DNA of 64,000 nt from Haloplasma contractile (GTDB taxonomy: Bacteria; Bacillota_I; Bacilli_A; Haloplasmatales; Haloplasmataceae). This document shows positions 44,421 to 52,995 of this stretch, piece after piece. The stretch is taken from positions 28,823 to 92,822 of the forward strand of contig JAENYC010000011.1 of the NCBI GenBank assembly GCA_016841945.1, read 5' to 3'. Each line of letters starts with the position of its first letter. The stretch's first letter is position 1. The position numbers and the translations under genes are program-made. Below the pieces are notes generated by a model, which had not been told where the DNA came from, did no database searches, and saw nothing but the letters and a program-made list of their open reading frames with translations.

Positions 44421-46232
44421 TTATTTATTTTCTATTTCATCAGTAAGAGATATTATCTCATCAATCAGACTACCGATGTAATCAATTGTATCTAATAAAG
44501 GTTTTTCAGTTGTAATATCAACACCCGCCATCTTAGCCAGTTCTACTGGAGATTTTGTACCGCCAGCTTTTAATACTTCTTTCCAATCATCAATAGCTGT
44601 TTGTCCCTCATTTAGAATTCTCTTACTAGCTTGAGTTGAAATGGTCAATCCAGCACTATATGTATATGGATATAATCCCATATAATAATGTGGTTGCCTC
44701 ATCCATGTTAATTCAGCGCCATCAACCATTGTAACTTCATCTCCCCAGAATGTTTCTAAGACCTGTCTTTTTAATTGATTTAGTTTAGCTGCATGAATGC
44801 TTCCACCTTGATCGATGATTTTATATACCTCTCTTTGATACGCTGCTTCTAATAAATGTGTGACAAAATTATGATAATAGGTTCTATTAATGATAGAAGA
44901 TAAAACCCATCGCTTAAAACGTGGATCATCACTCGTTTTGGTTAGATAGTTAGCCATCAACATTTCATTCATCGTTGAAGGGGCTTCTATAAAATATAAC
45001 GAAGGTCTCGTATTAAATATATTTTGATTCTTTTGTGATAAATAGAAGTGTCCGGCATGGCCTAGTTCATGTGCTAAGACAAATACTTCACGCATTTGAT
45101 CAGACCATGAAATAAGTATATATGGATGAATGCCATAAGGACTTGCACAAAACGCACCAGTTGATTTTCCTTTATTCTGTACAAAATCAATCCAACGCTC
45201 ACGATAACTTCTTTTGACCATTTCTAAATAATCTTCACCCATCACAGATAGTGCTTCTTCAATATACTTTTTAGATTCTTCTACCGTAATGGTCGGTTCA
45301 TAACTTGGGTCTACCACGAGTTTTAAATCCGCATAGGTCATTTCATCAAGCTTGTGAATCCGTTGAAGTAATTTTGCATATTTACGCATATGGGGTGCTA
45401 ATTTTTTCATAATGATATCTATTTGTCTATCATATAATGAACGATCAATTTTTTGAGAAAATAATAAATGATCAAAAACAGAATCAAAACCTCTTAGTGT
45501 TGCCAAAGTTTTTTCTTTTTGAATTTGTGCTTGATAAGCACTCGCCATTGTATTTTGATACTCTCTTAATTTATTAGAAAATGCTTCAAAGGCTTTTCTT
45601 CTAATCTTAGTATCATTTTCAAACTCCCAATCATTTTCAAATAAAATAAAACTGAGTGGATATTCTTTATCATCTACTTTAAAATGATTAAAATCCATAT
45701 CCGCTAGTTTTGCTTGATTATAAATACCATAAAATGCATTTAATACCGGTGATAAAGATGATAATACTTTCTCTACATCTTTACTTAATGCATGAGGTTT
45801 ATAATCCATTATTTCTTTTAAGAAATGTTTGTTTTCTGGCGCTTTATCCATCGTCTGTTGTATCACATCATCATCTAATTCTATGATTGCGCTTCTTACA
45901 AAACTTAATTGACTATCAAATACAGACATTTTATTCATCAATGTCATGTATCGACTGATGTTTTCGTGATTGGTTTGATCTGATGATACCCATAAGTTTG
46001 CATAGGTAGATGTTTGTATTTTTAATTCAACATATTCTTTTAATTTTTCTAAACATGCATTGATATCCTCAGGCATACTCAATTTATCCTTATACTGTTG
46101 TTCAATTTCATTTGCTAGTGCTTCTAGTTTTTTTACTGCTTCATTATAAGCTTCTTCAGTTTTAAATAACGCAGTCAAATCCCACGTCAGAGACTCATTA
46201 ACTTCCTTCCTTGTTTTTAACATTTTTTCCAT
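44421..46232 (-). CDS. pepF: Oligoendopeptidase F
   Basis: 603 residues, M3 metallopeptidase. Zinc site His388-Glu389-xx-His392 (AHELGH) and the third ligand Glu416 in FIEAPSTMNE. The N-terminal helical part and the length match PepF of Bacillota. It cleaves peptides of about 7-17 residues in the cytoplasm. GAGGATAACAA precedes the ATG. It is a single-gene unit. Confidence 0.95.
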   Translation of the reverse strand: MEKMLKTRKEVNESLTWDLTALFKTEEAYNEAVKKLEALANEIEQQYKDKLSMPEDINACLEKLKEYVELKIQTSTYANLWVSSDQTNHENISRYMTLMNKMSVFDSQLSFVRSAIIELDDDVIQQTMDKAPENKHFLKEIMDYKPHALSKDVEKVLSSLSPVLNAFYGIYNQAKLADMDFNHFKVDDKEYPLSFILFENDWEFENDTKIRRKAFEAFSNKLREYQNTMASAYQAQIQKEKTLATLRGFDSVFDHLLFSQKIDRSLYDRQIDIIMKKLAPHMRKYAKLLQRIHKLDEMTYADLKLVVDPSYEPTITVEESKKYIEEALSVMGEDYLEMVKRSYRERWIDFVQNKGKSTGAFCASPYGIHPYILISWSDQMREVFVLAHELGHAGHFYLSQKNQNIFNTRPSLYFIEAPSTMNEMLMANYLTKTSDDPRFKRWVLSSIINRTYYHNFVTHLLEAAYQREVYKIIDQGGSIHAAKLNQLKRQVLETFWGDEVTMVDGAELTWMRQPHYYMGLYPYTYSAGLTISTQASKRILNEGQTAIDDWKEVLKAGGTKSPVELAKMAGVDITTEKPLLDTIDYIGSLIDEIISLTDEIENK

Positions 46233-46437
46233 TTGTTATCCTCCTTAAACAAATTTATCCCTAAAATATTTAATATACCACCATTTCATTATATCAAAAA
46301 AACAATGAAATCACAGTTTTTTTTAAAAATAATATAAGGTTTTATGAGCTATACAAACTATTCGACACTAATCGACAAATTATGACAATCATACCATTGT
46401 ATGATAATATTAAGAAAATATTAATATAAAGGAACAG

Positions 46438-47274
46438 ATGAAAAAAATGAAAGAACATGTTTTATGGTTTATGATATTTTTTATGCTTATTTTTGTTGGT
46501 TGTAATCAACAAATGAATACCGAAGATACCGAAGAAGAAATCATTACTTATGAAGGCTTAGAAGATGCTTAAGTGTATATTGGTGATACACTAGATTTAT
46601 TAGATGGTGTAACCTTTATTTCATCTACTCAAGGAGATATCACAGATGCAGTTGAAACTGTTGTAGTTTCCAACTTACAGCAATTAGGTGTTCATATTGT
46701 CTCTTATCAAACTCACTATGAAAATAATGAATTGTTTTCTGTTGATAGACGTGTAATCGTCTCATATCCTTCATTTAGTGTAGAGGATGAAAATAATAAT
46801 TTATTAACAAACGGTGATTTTACTAATAATTTTGATGGTTGGAGTACGACGAGGAATAATGATTATCCCTCAACTGTTGATTTTATTATTGACCCCGGGT
46901 TAAAACGAATGCAGGTCATTATGGATACTGCTTCAACAATGTTAGCATCTCCTAATCTCTATCAATCAAACTTATCACTCGATTCACAAAATACCTATGA
47001 ACTGACACTACTTGTAAGTGGGTCTAATGATACATTTTTTTCAATTGATATTGTCGAATTAGACCAAACAAACCAAGTCATTCAAACGGTAGTAGATACA
47101 ATCACGGTCAATATATTAGAAGAAGATGGAAATCTGCAGTTAGCAGAATTTTCTTTCACTCCAAGTGTATCATCAGGTAATGCTACTTTAAGAATAATGT
47201 TCGGTCAAGATGATGGTAATAGCCCAACTGGAGAAATTTACATTGATAATGTCTTATTAAAGATTTCTGAATAA
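46438..47274 (+). pseudogene. Lipoprotein with DUF5011-like and CBM4/9-like domains, broken by one stop
   Basis: The frame starts at ATG 46438 with a lipoprotein signal peptide (lipobox FVGC, Cys22) and runs 44 codons to TAA at 46570-46572, after YEGLEDA. The same frame then continues without interruption for 233 more residues: a DUF5011-like beta domain (YIGDTLDLLDGVTF) and a jelly-roll carbohydrate-binding-like domain (NLLTNGDFTNNFDGW to GEIYIDNVLL). A single base change, for example AAA to TAA, explains the break; the rest is intact, so the mutation is recent or the stop is read through. It is the only gene between pepF and the T-box. Confidence 0.75.
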
Positions 47275-47365
47275 TGTAAACGTTATATCTAAAATATACA
47301 ATATTATTTAATCATTCTTAGTCATTTGGTATCATAATAAGATTAAAAAAATTTAAAAATATCCC

Positions 47366-47394
47366 TTGACATTTCATACAAAACAACATATGAT
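47366..47394 (+). promoter_or_regulatory. Promoter of the T-box leader
   Basis: TTGACA (47366-47371), 17-bp spacer, TATGAT (47389-47394). Transcription would start about 47401, right at the 5' side of stem I of the T-box leader. Confidence 0.75.
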
Positions 47395-47409
47395 AATAGA
47401 AAATATTTT

Positions 47410-47679
47410 AAAAAGCTTTGACTAAGAATGAGTAAGAAAGACGATTCTTTACAGAAAGGTATCGGTTGATGAAAGATACTGAGATAGTTTTTGTGAATAC
47501 ATCTTACGAGCTGTACTTTGAACAGATTTAATCTAAGTAGGAGTAAAACCGGTTGACATCCGTTATTGTGTAGAGTATGATGCAAAATACTTATTAAGGT
47601 CAATATCGTGAGGTATTGATAAAGTAAGGTGGTAGCACGGTAGAACCCGTCCTTTTATACAAAGGACGGTTTTTTTTAT
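47410..47679 (+). promoter_or_regulatory. Tyrosine T-box riboswitch
   Basis: Elements in order: AGTA bulge motif (47431-47434), apical stem GGTATC/GATACT closing a GGTTGATGAAA loop (47464-47474), the specifier context GTGAATACATC with GAA then UAC then A (UAC at 47498-47500, tyrosine), the T-box AAGGTGGTAGCACGG (47626-47640), and a terminator CCGTCCTTT/AAAGGACGG followed by eight T (47647-47677). Uncharged tRNA-Tyr would pair through its anticodon with UAC and through its CCA end with the T-box, favouring the antiterminator. The gene behind is a tyrosine phenol-lyase-like enzyme. The specifier is read from its position after GAA by analogy with known T-boxes. Confidence 0.92.
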
Positions 47680-47721
47680 TTCACAATTCAATACTAAATA
47701 AAAAATTGGAGGTATAGTAGA

Positions 47722-49170
47722 ATGGATCATATTAAATTATTTAGTGGAGAAAAAATCCCTTTAGAAATGCACAAGGTGATGATTGTGCAGAAATTAGCAC
47801 TTCAGCCCATAGAAAAAAGAATTGATTTCATTAAAGATGCAGGTTTCAATACATTTCTTTTAAGAAATAGAGATATTTTCATGGATATGCTAACAGATAG
47901 TGGAGTCAATGCGATGAGTGATAAACAACAGGCTGCAATGTTTATCGCAGATGACAGTTATGCTGGAAGTGAAACTTTTTATCGCTTTGAAAGCAAATTA
48001 CAATCGCTTTTTGGGATGAAGTATGTCTTACCTGCTCATCAAGGTAGAGCCTGTGAAAATATTATTTCGCAAGTATTTGTTGAAGAAGGTTCTATCATTC
48101 CGATGAATTATCACTTTACCACCTCAAAGGCACATGTAACATTAAATGGTGGTACAGTAGAAGAACTCATTATTGATGAAGGCTTAAAAGTATCAAGCTC
48201 ATTTCCTTTTAAAGGAAATATGGATATTGAAAAATTAAAAAAATTAATAGAAAGAGAAGGAAGAGAAAAAATTCCTTTTGTACGTGTAGAAGCTGGAACA
48301 AACTTAATCGGTGGTCAACCCATATCTCTAGGTAATTTAAGAGAAGTACAAAAGGTTTGTCAAGAAAATGATATTCTTCTTGTATTTGATGCAAGTTTAT
48401 TAGGTGATAATTTACATTTTATTAAAATAAGAGAAGAACAATGTAAAAATATGAGTATAAGAGAAATCACAAAGAAAATTGCAGATTGCTGTGATATTAT
48501 TTATTTTTCTGCTAGAAAACTAGGGTGTGCTCGTGGTGGTGGTATTTGTATAAGAGATAAAGAAAACTACGATAAAATGAAGGGTTTAATTACTTTATAT
48601 GAAGGCTTCTTAACCTATGGTGGAATGTCTGTGAGAGAAATAGAAGCCATCACAGTAGGTCTAGAAGAAACCATGGATGAAGAAATTATCAATCAAGGTC
48701 CACAGTTCATTGAATACATGTGTCATGAATTACAAAAAGCAGGTATCCCAGTTATTACGCCACCAGGAGGATTAGGATGCCATCTAGATGCAAAACAGTT
48801 TGTCAGCCACATCCCTCAGGAACAATATCCAGCGGGTGCCTTAGCTGCTGCTATTTACATCATCAGTGGTATACGGAGTATGGAACGTGGTACCATATCA
48901 GAACAAAGAAAACCAGATGGAACGGAAACATTAGCCAATATGGAGCTAGTCCGTCTTGCATTACCACGTCGTGTCTTTACGCTTTCTCAAGTGAAATACG
49001 TTATTGACCGTATTTCATGGTTGTATCAAAATAGAAATCTAATTGAAGGATTAACCTTTACATCAGAACCTGAGGTACTTAGATTCTTCTTTGGACGATT
49101 AAAACCAGTTTCTAACTGGACAGAAAAATTGATTAAAAAGTTTAAACAAGATTTTGGTGATAGCTTATAA
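47722..49170 (+). CDS. tpl: Tyrosine phenol-lyase-like beta-eliminating lyase
   Basis: 482 residues of the tryptophanase/tyrosine phenol-lyase (TPL) family. TPL-type substrate residues are present: Thr133 where TPL has Thr124 and tryptophanase Asp, and Arg389 in SMERG where TPL has Arg381 and tryptophanase Ile. PLP residues Asp223 and Lys266 (SARKLG), Tyr80, Asn194 and Arg411 are also there. TPL splits tyrosine to phenol, pyruvate and ammonia, reversibly. Three family residues differ: Arg217 is Leu226, Lys256 is Arg265 and His343 is Leu351, so kinetics or substrate may be changed. It is controlled by a tRNA-Tyr T-box. GGAGG site. Confidence 0.85.
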   Translation: MDHIKLFSGEKIPLEMHKVMIVQKLALQPIEKRIDFIKDAGFNTFLLRNRDIFMDMLTDSGVNAMSDKQQAAMFIADDSYAGSETFYRFESKLQSLFGMKYVLPAHQGRACENIISQVFVEEGSIIPMNYHFTTSKAHVTLNGGTVEELIIDEGLKVSSSFPFKGNMDIEKLKKLIEREGREKIPFVRVEAGTNLIGGQPISLGNLREVQKVCQENDILLVFDASLLGDNLHFIKIREEQCKNMSIREITKKIADCCDIIYFSARKLGCARGGGICIRDKENYDKMKGLITLYEGFLTYGGMSVREIEAITVGLEETMDEEIINQGPQFIEYMCHELQKAGIPVITPPGGLGCHLDAKQFVSHIPQEQYPAGALAAAIYIISGIRSMERGTISEQRKPDGTETLANMELVRLALPRRVFTLSQVKYVIDRISWLYQNRNLIEGLTFTSEPEVLRFFFGRLKPVSNWTEKLIKKFKQDFGDSL

Positions 49171-49174
49171 TTAT

Positions 49175-49206
49175 AAAAAACTGGTTAAAATCTAACCAGT
49201 TTTTCT
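49175..49206. terminator. Terminator after the TPL-like gene
   Basis: AAAAAACTGGTTA pairs with TAACCAGTTTTT around a 5-nt loop. The stop of the minus-strand DUF3791-like frame (49192) lies in the same hairpin. Confidence 0.88.
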
Positions 49207-49401
49207 TGATTTAATATATTTATCAATATCTTTTACGATATACTCTTGACCTGTTGAATGTAATACATTATAAACAGATTTTAAATAATTAAATACATCA
49301 TAATTGTTAAATACTTTTAAAACCTCTTTCCCTGTCATATCGTGAGCATGCTTATAACTTTCTAAACAGAAAATAATAAAGTTTAAACGTTCTTTCTACA
49401 C
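49192..49401 (-). pseudogene. DUF3791-like small protein, start codon region lost
   Basis: The minus strand is open from 49395 to a TAG at 49192 and reads KERLNFIIFCLESYKHAHDM, then TGKEVLKVFNNYDVFNYL, then LHSTGQEYIVKDIDKYIK. This is the DUF3791 pattern almost from its first residue. The only start in frame is GTG at 49401, and it is followed at once by TAG (49396-49398), so normal translation seems blocked by a change at codon 2. It follows the middle gene of the module by 1-2 bp. Confidence 0.65.
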
Positions 49402-49402
49402 C

Positions 49403-49639
49403 TCACACCTGTGGAAATGTTATTTTTCCACTTCTTTTTTCTTTTAGAAACAATTCAAATAATTTCTCAGTACTATAATACCACACTTTGGTTTCTTCTC
49501 TTTCTAATACCTCATATAAATAAGATGAATAAAACATTTTGATTGCTTCTATATCAGTCATATTTAACTCAATTGCTATTTTCTCAATAAGAGATGAACA
49601 GATAATAGGTAGTATTATATTAAATTTACTTTTATCCAT
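49403..49639 (-). CDS. Small protein of the DUF3990/DUF3791 module
   Basis: 78 residues, helical, no signal or membrane segment (IAIELNMTDIEAIKMFYSSY, then LYEVLEREETKVWYYSTEKL). Proteins of this look commonly sit between DUF3990 and DUF3791 genes in Bacillota genomes. Its ATG overlaps the DUF3990 stop by 8 bases. It is the only member of the three that is still intact. Function unknown; an antitoxin-like role would be a guess from the small size and context. Confidence 0.65.
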   Translation of the reverse strand: MDKSKFNIILPIICSSLIEKIAIELNMTDIEAIKMFYSSYLYEVLEREETKVWYYSTEKLFELFLKEKRSGKITFPQV

Positions 49640-50122
49640 CGCATTTCTCTCCTAACTTTTCATATTTAATATATGAACAATACGCTAAAGATTTTTGGGT
49701 ATGAAATAATATTTGATTATATAATTTTTCAACCTTTAAACGTTTTAATGCTTCTTCTTTATTTAAGATTCCATTTTCAAATAATTTTACTGTCAGATAA
49801 ACATTATCATCAGCTACGGGTCCAATGACAATATCATACGGCTTTTCTATAACTTTACCACTACGATTGGATATGATAAAATCTAACCAAGTTGTATCAG
49901 GTAAATTATACATAAATTTTTTTTAGCCAAATTATAATTAAATGAATAAATAGAAAGATATTGTATTATTAAATTATTTCTAATGCTAACCTTATTTGCC
50001 CAACTAATAGCCTGTTCTTTGTTACTAGTTGTTTAAAAACCTGTTCCAAAATCAAGGAGTCTATTACTAGATATAATCTTAAGTTTATCTACAATGACAT
50101 CACTTCCATAATAGATATTCAA
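49632..50122 (-). pseudogene. DUF3990 protein gene with nonsense and frameshift
   Basis: The frame begins at TTG 50122 behind GGAGGAG and reads NIYYGSDVIVDKLKIISSNR, then LLDFGTGF, a TAA (50033-50035) where family members have Y, and continues TTSNKEQAISWANKVS, then IIQYLSIYSFNYNLAKKN. A frame change at an eight-base A run (T8 at 49917-49924) then leads into the intact C-terminal part, MYNLPDTTWLDFIISNRSGK and YDIVIGPVADDNVYLTV. DUF3990 proteins are related to small ADP-ribosyltransferase folds and behave as possible toxins. Two independent lesions show decay. Confidence 0.75.
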
Positions 50123-50163
50123 CTAAACTCCTCCATTATATTCTTATAAATATATTAATAATA

Positions 50164-50679
50164 TCATTTTATCCAGAATCTCCTTACAATATTACCATTA
50201 TCTTCAACTTCTTCAGATTCAAACACTCCACCATTTCTAACAATAGTTTTTTCTGATGCGGTATTTCCTTTATTACAGGTTATAAGTACTTTATCAATTC
50301 CTAATTCTTTAGCTTTTTGAATTGCTAAAGTCAACATTGTTGTCCCATATCCTTTCCCTCTTTCACTCGGTCTAATGGCACCACCTATATGTCCATCATA
50401 CTTTAATAAATAATCATTTAATCTATGACGAATATTACAAGCACCAATCACTTTATTATTGTCAATCAACCAATAAGTCGTATTTTCTACATGGTTTTCA
50501 TTTAAACCTATTCCTCTACTATAACCTTCTAATCTTTTAATCATTTGTGGTAAGTTATCAGGTTCTATATTAATAGGCCATGGTTTTGGTTTTTCATTAT
50601 GATTTTTCCAATCATTGATCATACCAAGAAATTCTTCCTTTAAATCGAGTGTTGGTTTGATTAATCTAATATTGTTCAT
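50164..50679 (-). CDS. GNAT family N-acetyltransferase
   Basis: 171 residues. Acetyl-CoA motif A is IRPSERGKGYGTTML (about 104-118), followed by VLITCNKGNTASEKTIVRNG, the typical tail of this Bacillota subgroup. The N-terminal part (NDWKNHNEKPKPWPI) is also common in that subgroup. AAGGTG site. Acceptor unknown. Confidence 0.87.
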   Translation of the reverse strand: MNNIRLIKPTLDLKEEFLGMINDWKNHNEKPKPWPINIEPDNLPQMIKRLEGYSRGIGLNENHVENTTYWLIDNNKVIGACNIRHRLNDYLLKYDGHIGGAIRPSERGKGYGTTMLTLAIQKAKELGIDKVLITCNKGNTASEKTIVRNGGVFESEEVEDNGNIVRRFWIK

Positions 50680-50694
50680 TTCATATCACCTTTT

Positions 50695-51255
50695 TTATAA
50701 TGAAAATCTATCCTTTATCATTTTGGCAACAGTTTCAGAATCTAAATTGGTATTATTTATCCTGAGATAATTTTTTCTTTTAATTTCACCTTCACAAGAG
50801 TTCAGTCTATAATTTTTTTCTAAATACCTAAATATCTTTTCAGATTGGTCTATATCTCTTTTAGTTGGTTTATTGGCTAATCTATTTGGTGTTTTATTCC
50901 TTTCAATCCTTACATCAAAATCTGCTTCAAGTTCAACAAAATATAATTCACTTCCTCTTGATTCAAATAAATCACAGAGATTTTTTATATAATCCCAATC
51001 TCCTTGATGATCAAATGCCCACATGAATGTAAAAATCAAACCATATAAATCACTTTTTGAAACTTCTTCAAATATTTCTTGTCTAAATAAATTAACTAAT
51101 CTTTTACCTTGCTTAGAACCATAATCAAAAAAATGATCAACAAGATCAATTGTCATATGATTATGAAATAATTTTAATCCTGTTTGTTTTGCTAGTACTT
51201 GTCCAACTGTCATTTTTCCTACCGCATGTGGACCAAATATGATAACTAATTTCAT
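50695..51255 (-). CDS. Small P-loop kinase-like protein
   Basis: 186 residues. P-loop GPHAVGKMT (8-16) right at the N-terminus, then HNHMTIDLVDHFF, and a lid-like segment ERNKTPNRLANKP (about 118-130). The size and layout suggest a shikimate/gluconate-kinase-like nucleotide kinase, often annotated only as AAA family ATPase. Substrate unknown. It lies 15 bp upstream of the GNAT gene, in one operon. AAAGGAG site. Confidence 0.75.
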   Translation of the reverse strand: MKLVIIFGPHAVGKMTVGQVLAKQTGLKLFHNHMTIDLVDHFFDYGSKQGKRLVNLFRQEIFEEVSKSDLYGLIFTFMWAFDHQGDWDYIKNLCDLFESRGSELYFVELEADFDVRIERNKTPNRLANKPTKRDIDQSEKIFRYLEKNYRLNSCEGEIKRKNYLRINNTNLDSETVAKMIKDRFSL

Positions 51256-51449
51256 ATAAAGTATCTCCTTTACAGATTAATATCTTATGAGTAATCATAA
51301 CCAATATCATTCAATAAGTCAATATTATATTATCTAATATGATATTAAAATCAATATAATACAATATAATTAATCGGTTCAATACTTTAGTTATTGCTAT
51401 ATGCTTTTATTTAATTTATAATTAATATATATTAGAATGGGAGGGTTTT

Positions 51450-52580
51450 ATGAAAAAAATTTTAAAATTTTTCTTAATTATTTCGTTATTGCTATTAGTG
51501 GGATGTAAAAGTAAAGATGAAGGTTATTACGAGGATGACTATACACCACCTACAAATAATACACCTCCACAAGATGACGACACGAGTGATAATGAACAAG
51601 TTAATCTTTCTAATCAACCCGCCCTTGAGAATAGAAAGATAATCTATACTGTAAACATAGGGATAGTATCCACATCTCCATCGGATACATATAATAATCT
51701 ACTAGATGATTTAGCCACTTATGAAGCATATATTGAATCTGAAGAAATAACGGACAAATTATATAAAGTTACCATAAGAGTTAAATCTGATAATTTAACA
51801 ACAATGGTGGATACGATTCAAGACAGTGGTCAAACTGTTACATATAAGAAAACATCGGAAGATGTAACCAATTCTTATTCAACATTATCAGCACGATTAA
51901 GTGCACTACAAGCACAACACGCAAGAATTATTGAACTAATTAACGTTGCAGAAAATCTAGATGATATTTTAGAATTAGAAGATAAACGCATAGAAATAGA
52001 AGCAGATATGAATGAAATTGGATTAAAACTAAATAATTATGATTCATTAGTTGAATACTCAACCATACACTTAACCATATCTAAAATAGAAGATTTAACT
52101 GAGCTATTACCTGAGACAACTTCACCATCTATAAATAGCGAAAAGATTGAAACTAGCGCTATAACCATCAGTCTAAGAAATCCATGTGATTATACAGTAA
52201 CAATGACGATTAGAGTGACTAAAGATGGAAAACTTATTAAAGAATCAACAAGAGAAATCTATCAAAATACTGAAGAACTATATGAAATCAAGGGATTAAA
52301 ACCTGGTCAAGAATATAGAATAGAGGTAGTATCACAAGGTGATAATCATCGTGTCTCATCTCCTGAATGGATAGATGTAGAAACCTCAAATACCTTTATA
52401 TCTAGTATCTTAAATGTACTATTAGGGTCTTTAAATGCATTATTAAGTTTCTTTAAGTTCATAGCCTTAGCAATTGTTGCGATATTGCCATTTGCGATTG
52501 TCTTTGGTATTTTTATCGGTATTCCTATCATAATCTATGTAAAAAAGAAAAAGCATAACAACAATAAAATTAATAACTAA
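51450..52580 (+). CDS. DUF4349 lipoprotein with C-terminal membrane anchor
   Basis: 376 residues. Lipobox LLVGC with Cys19, a Thr/Pro/Asp-rich linker (20-60), then a DUF4349 domain: RKIIYTVNIGIVSTSP, then EEITDKLYKVTIRVKSD, and a long coiled coil (LSARLSALQAQHARIIELI to ADMNEIGLKL). A fibronectin-like beta domain (about 225-312) and a C-terminal membrane segment (about 330-365) with a Lys-rich tail follow. DUF4349 proteins are surface proteins of unknown function. AATGGGAGGG precedes the ATG. Confidence 0.88.
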   Translation: MKKILKFFLIISLLLLVGCKSKDEGYYEDDYTPPTNNTPPQDDDTSDNEQVNLSNQPALENRKIIYTVNIGIVSTSPSDTYNNLLDDLATYEAYIESEEITDKLYKVTIRVKSDNLTTMVDTIQDSGQTVTYKKTSEDVTNSYSTLSARLSALQAQHARIIELINVAENLDDILELEDKRIEIEADMNEIGLKLNNYDSLVEYSTIHLTISKIEDLTELLPETTSPSINSEKIETSAITISLRNPCDYTVTMTIRVTKDGKLIKESTREIYQNTEELYEIKGLKPGQEYRIEVVSQGDNHRVSSPEWIDVETSNTFISSILNVLLGSLNALLSFFKFIALAIVAILPFAIVFGIFIGIPIIIYVKKKKHNNNKINN

Positions 52581-52581
52581 A

Positions 52582-52620
52582 CAAAAAACCACCTTATCAA
52601 ATCAAATGATAAGGTGGTCT
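52582..52620. terminator. Terminator between converging genes
   Basis: ACCACCTTATCA pairs with TGATAAGGTGGT (12 bp) around a 7-nt loop; the A run at 52583-52588 gives the U tract on the minus strand. The last codons of the minus-strand gene (RPPYHLI) are coded by the stem. Confidence 0.88.
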
Positions 52621-52926
52621 ATTTATATATATATCTAATTTATCTTTTAAATCATCTAAGGTATAAAACCAAACGGTCACATAATATCCCTTGTCAACAA
52701 GTATTGTTTGATCTAAGTCTTCATTCATAACATATCCTTTTACATGATAAACATTATAAAATACTCCTGTATATTTAGCACTACCGCCATCATCATAATC
52801 CGCTGTCTTAACACACAAAGTGGGTTTTAAATCATGATTAGTTGTTATATTATCTGTTACAAAAAACGATGCCCATATGACTAAACTGATTATAATAGGT
52901 AAGCATACAATTTTTAATTTTTTCAT
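52597..52926 (-). CDS. Small exported or membrane-anchored protein, 109 aa
   Basis: An N-terminal hydrophobic segment (residues 5-24, no lipobox) precedes about 85 soluble residues rich in Tyr and Asp (KTADYDDGGSAKYTGVFYNV, then YHVKGYVMN). It resembles small uncharacterised proteins of Bacillota with the 'GGSAKYTGVFYNVYHV' stretch, but I know no function. AGGAGG precedes the ATG, and the gene ends inside a strong terminator, so it is a real single-gene unit. Confidence 0.7.
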   Translation of the reverse strand: MKKLKIVCLPIIISLVIWASFFVTDNITTNHDLKPTLCVKTADYDDGGSAKYTGVFYNVYHVKGYVMNEDLDQTILVDKGYYVTVWFYTLDDLKDKLDIYINRPPYHLI

Positions 52927-52995
52927 ATCGCAAAACCTCCTATTTATTCTTTAAATTTTATGTTTACTAGAAATTAATATTCAAATTTAATTGTT

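Noticed and set aside
47343..47603. An 86-codon minus-strand open frame
   Set aside because: It lies across the T-box leader and its promoter, has biased composition from the RNA structure and no ribosome site.
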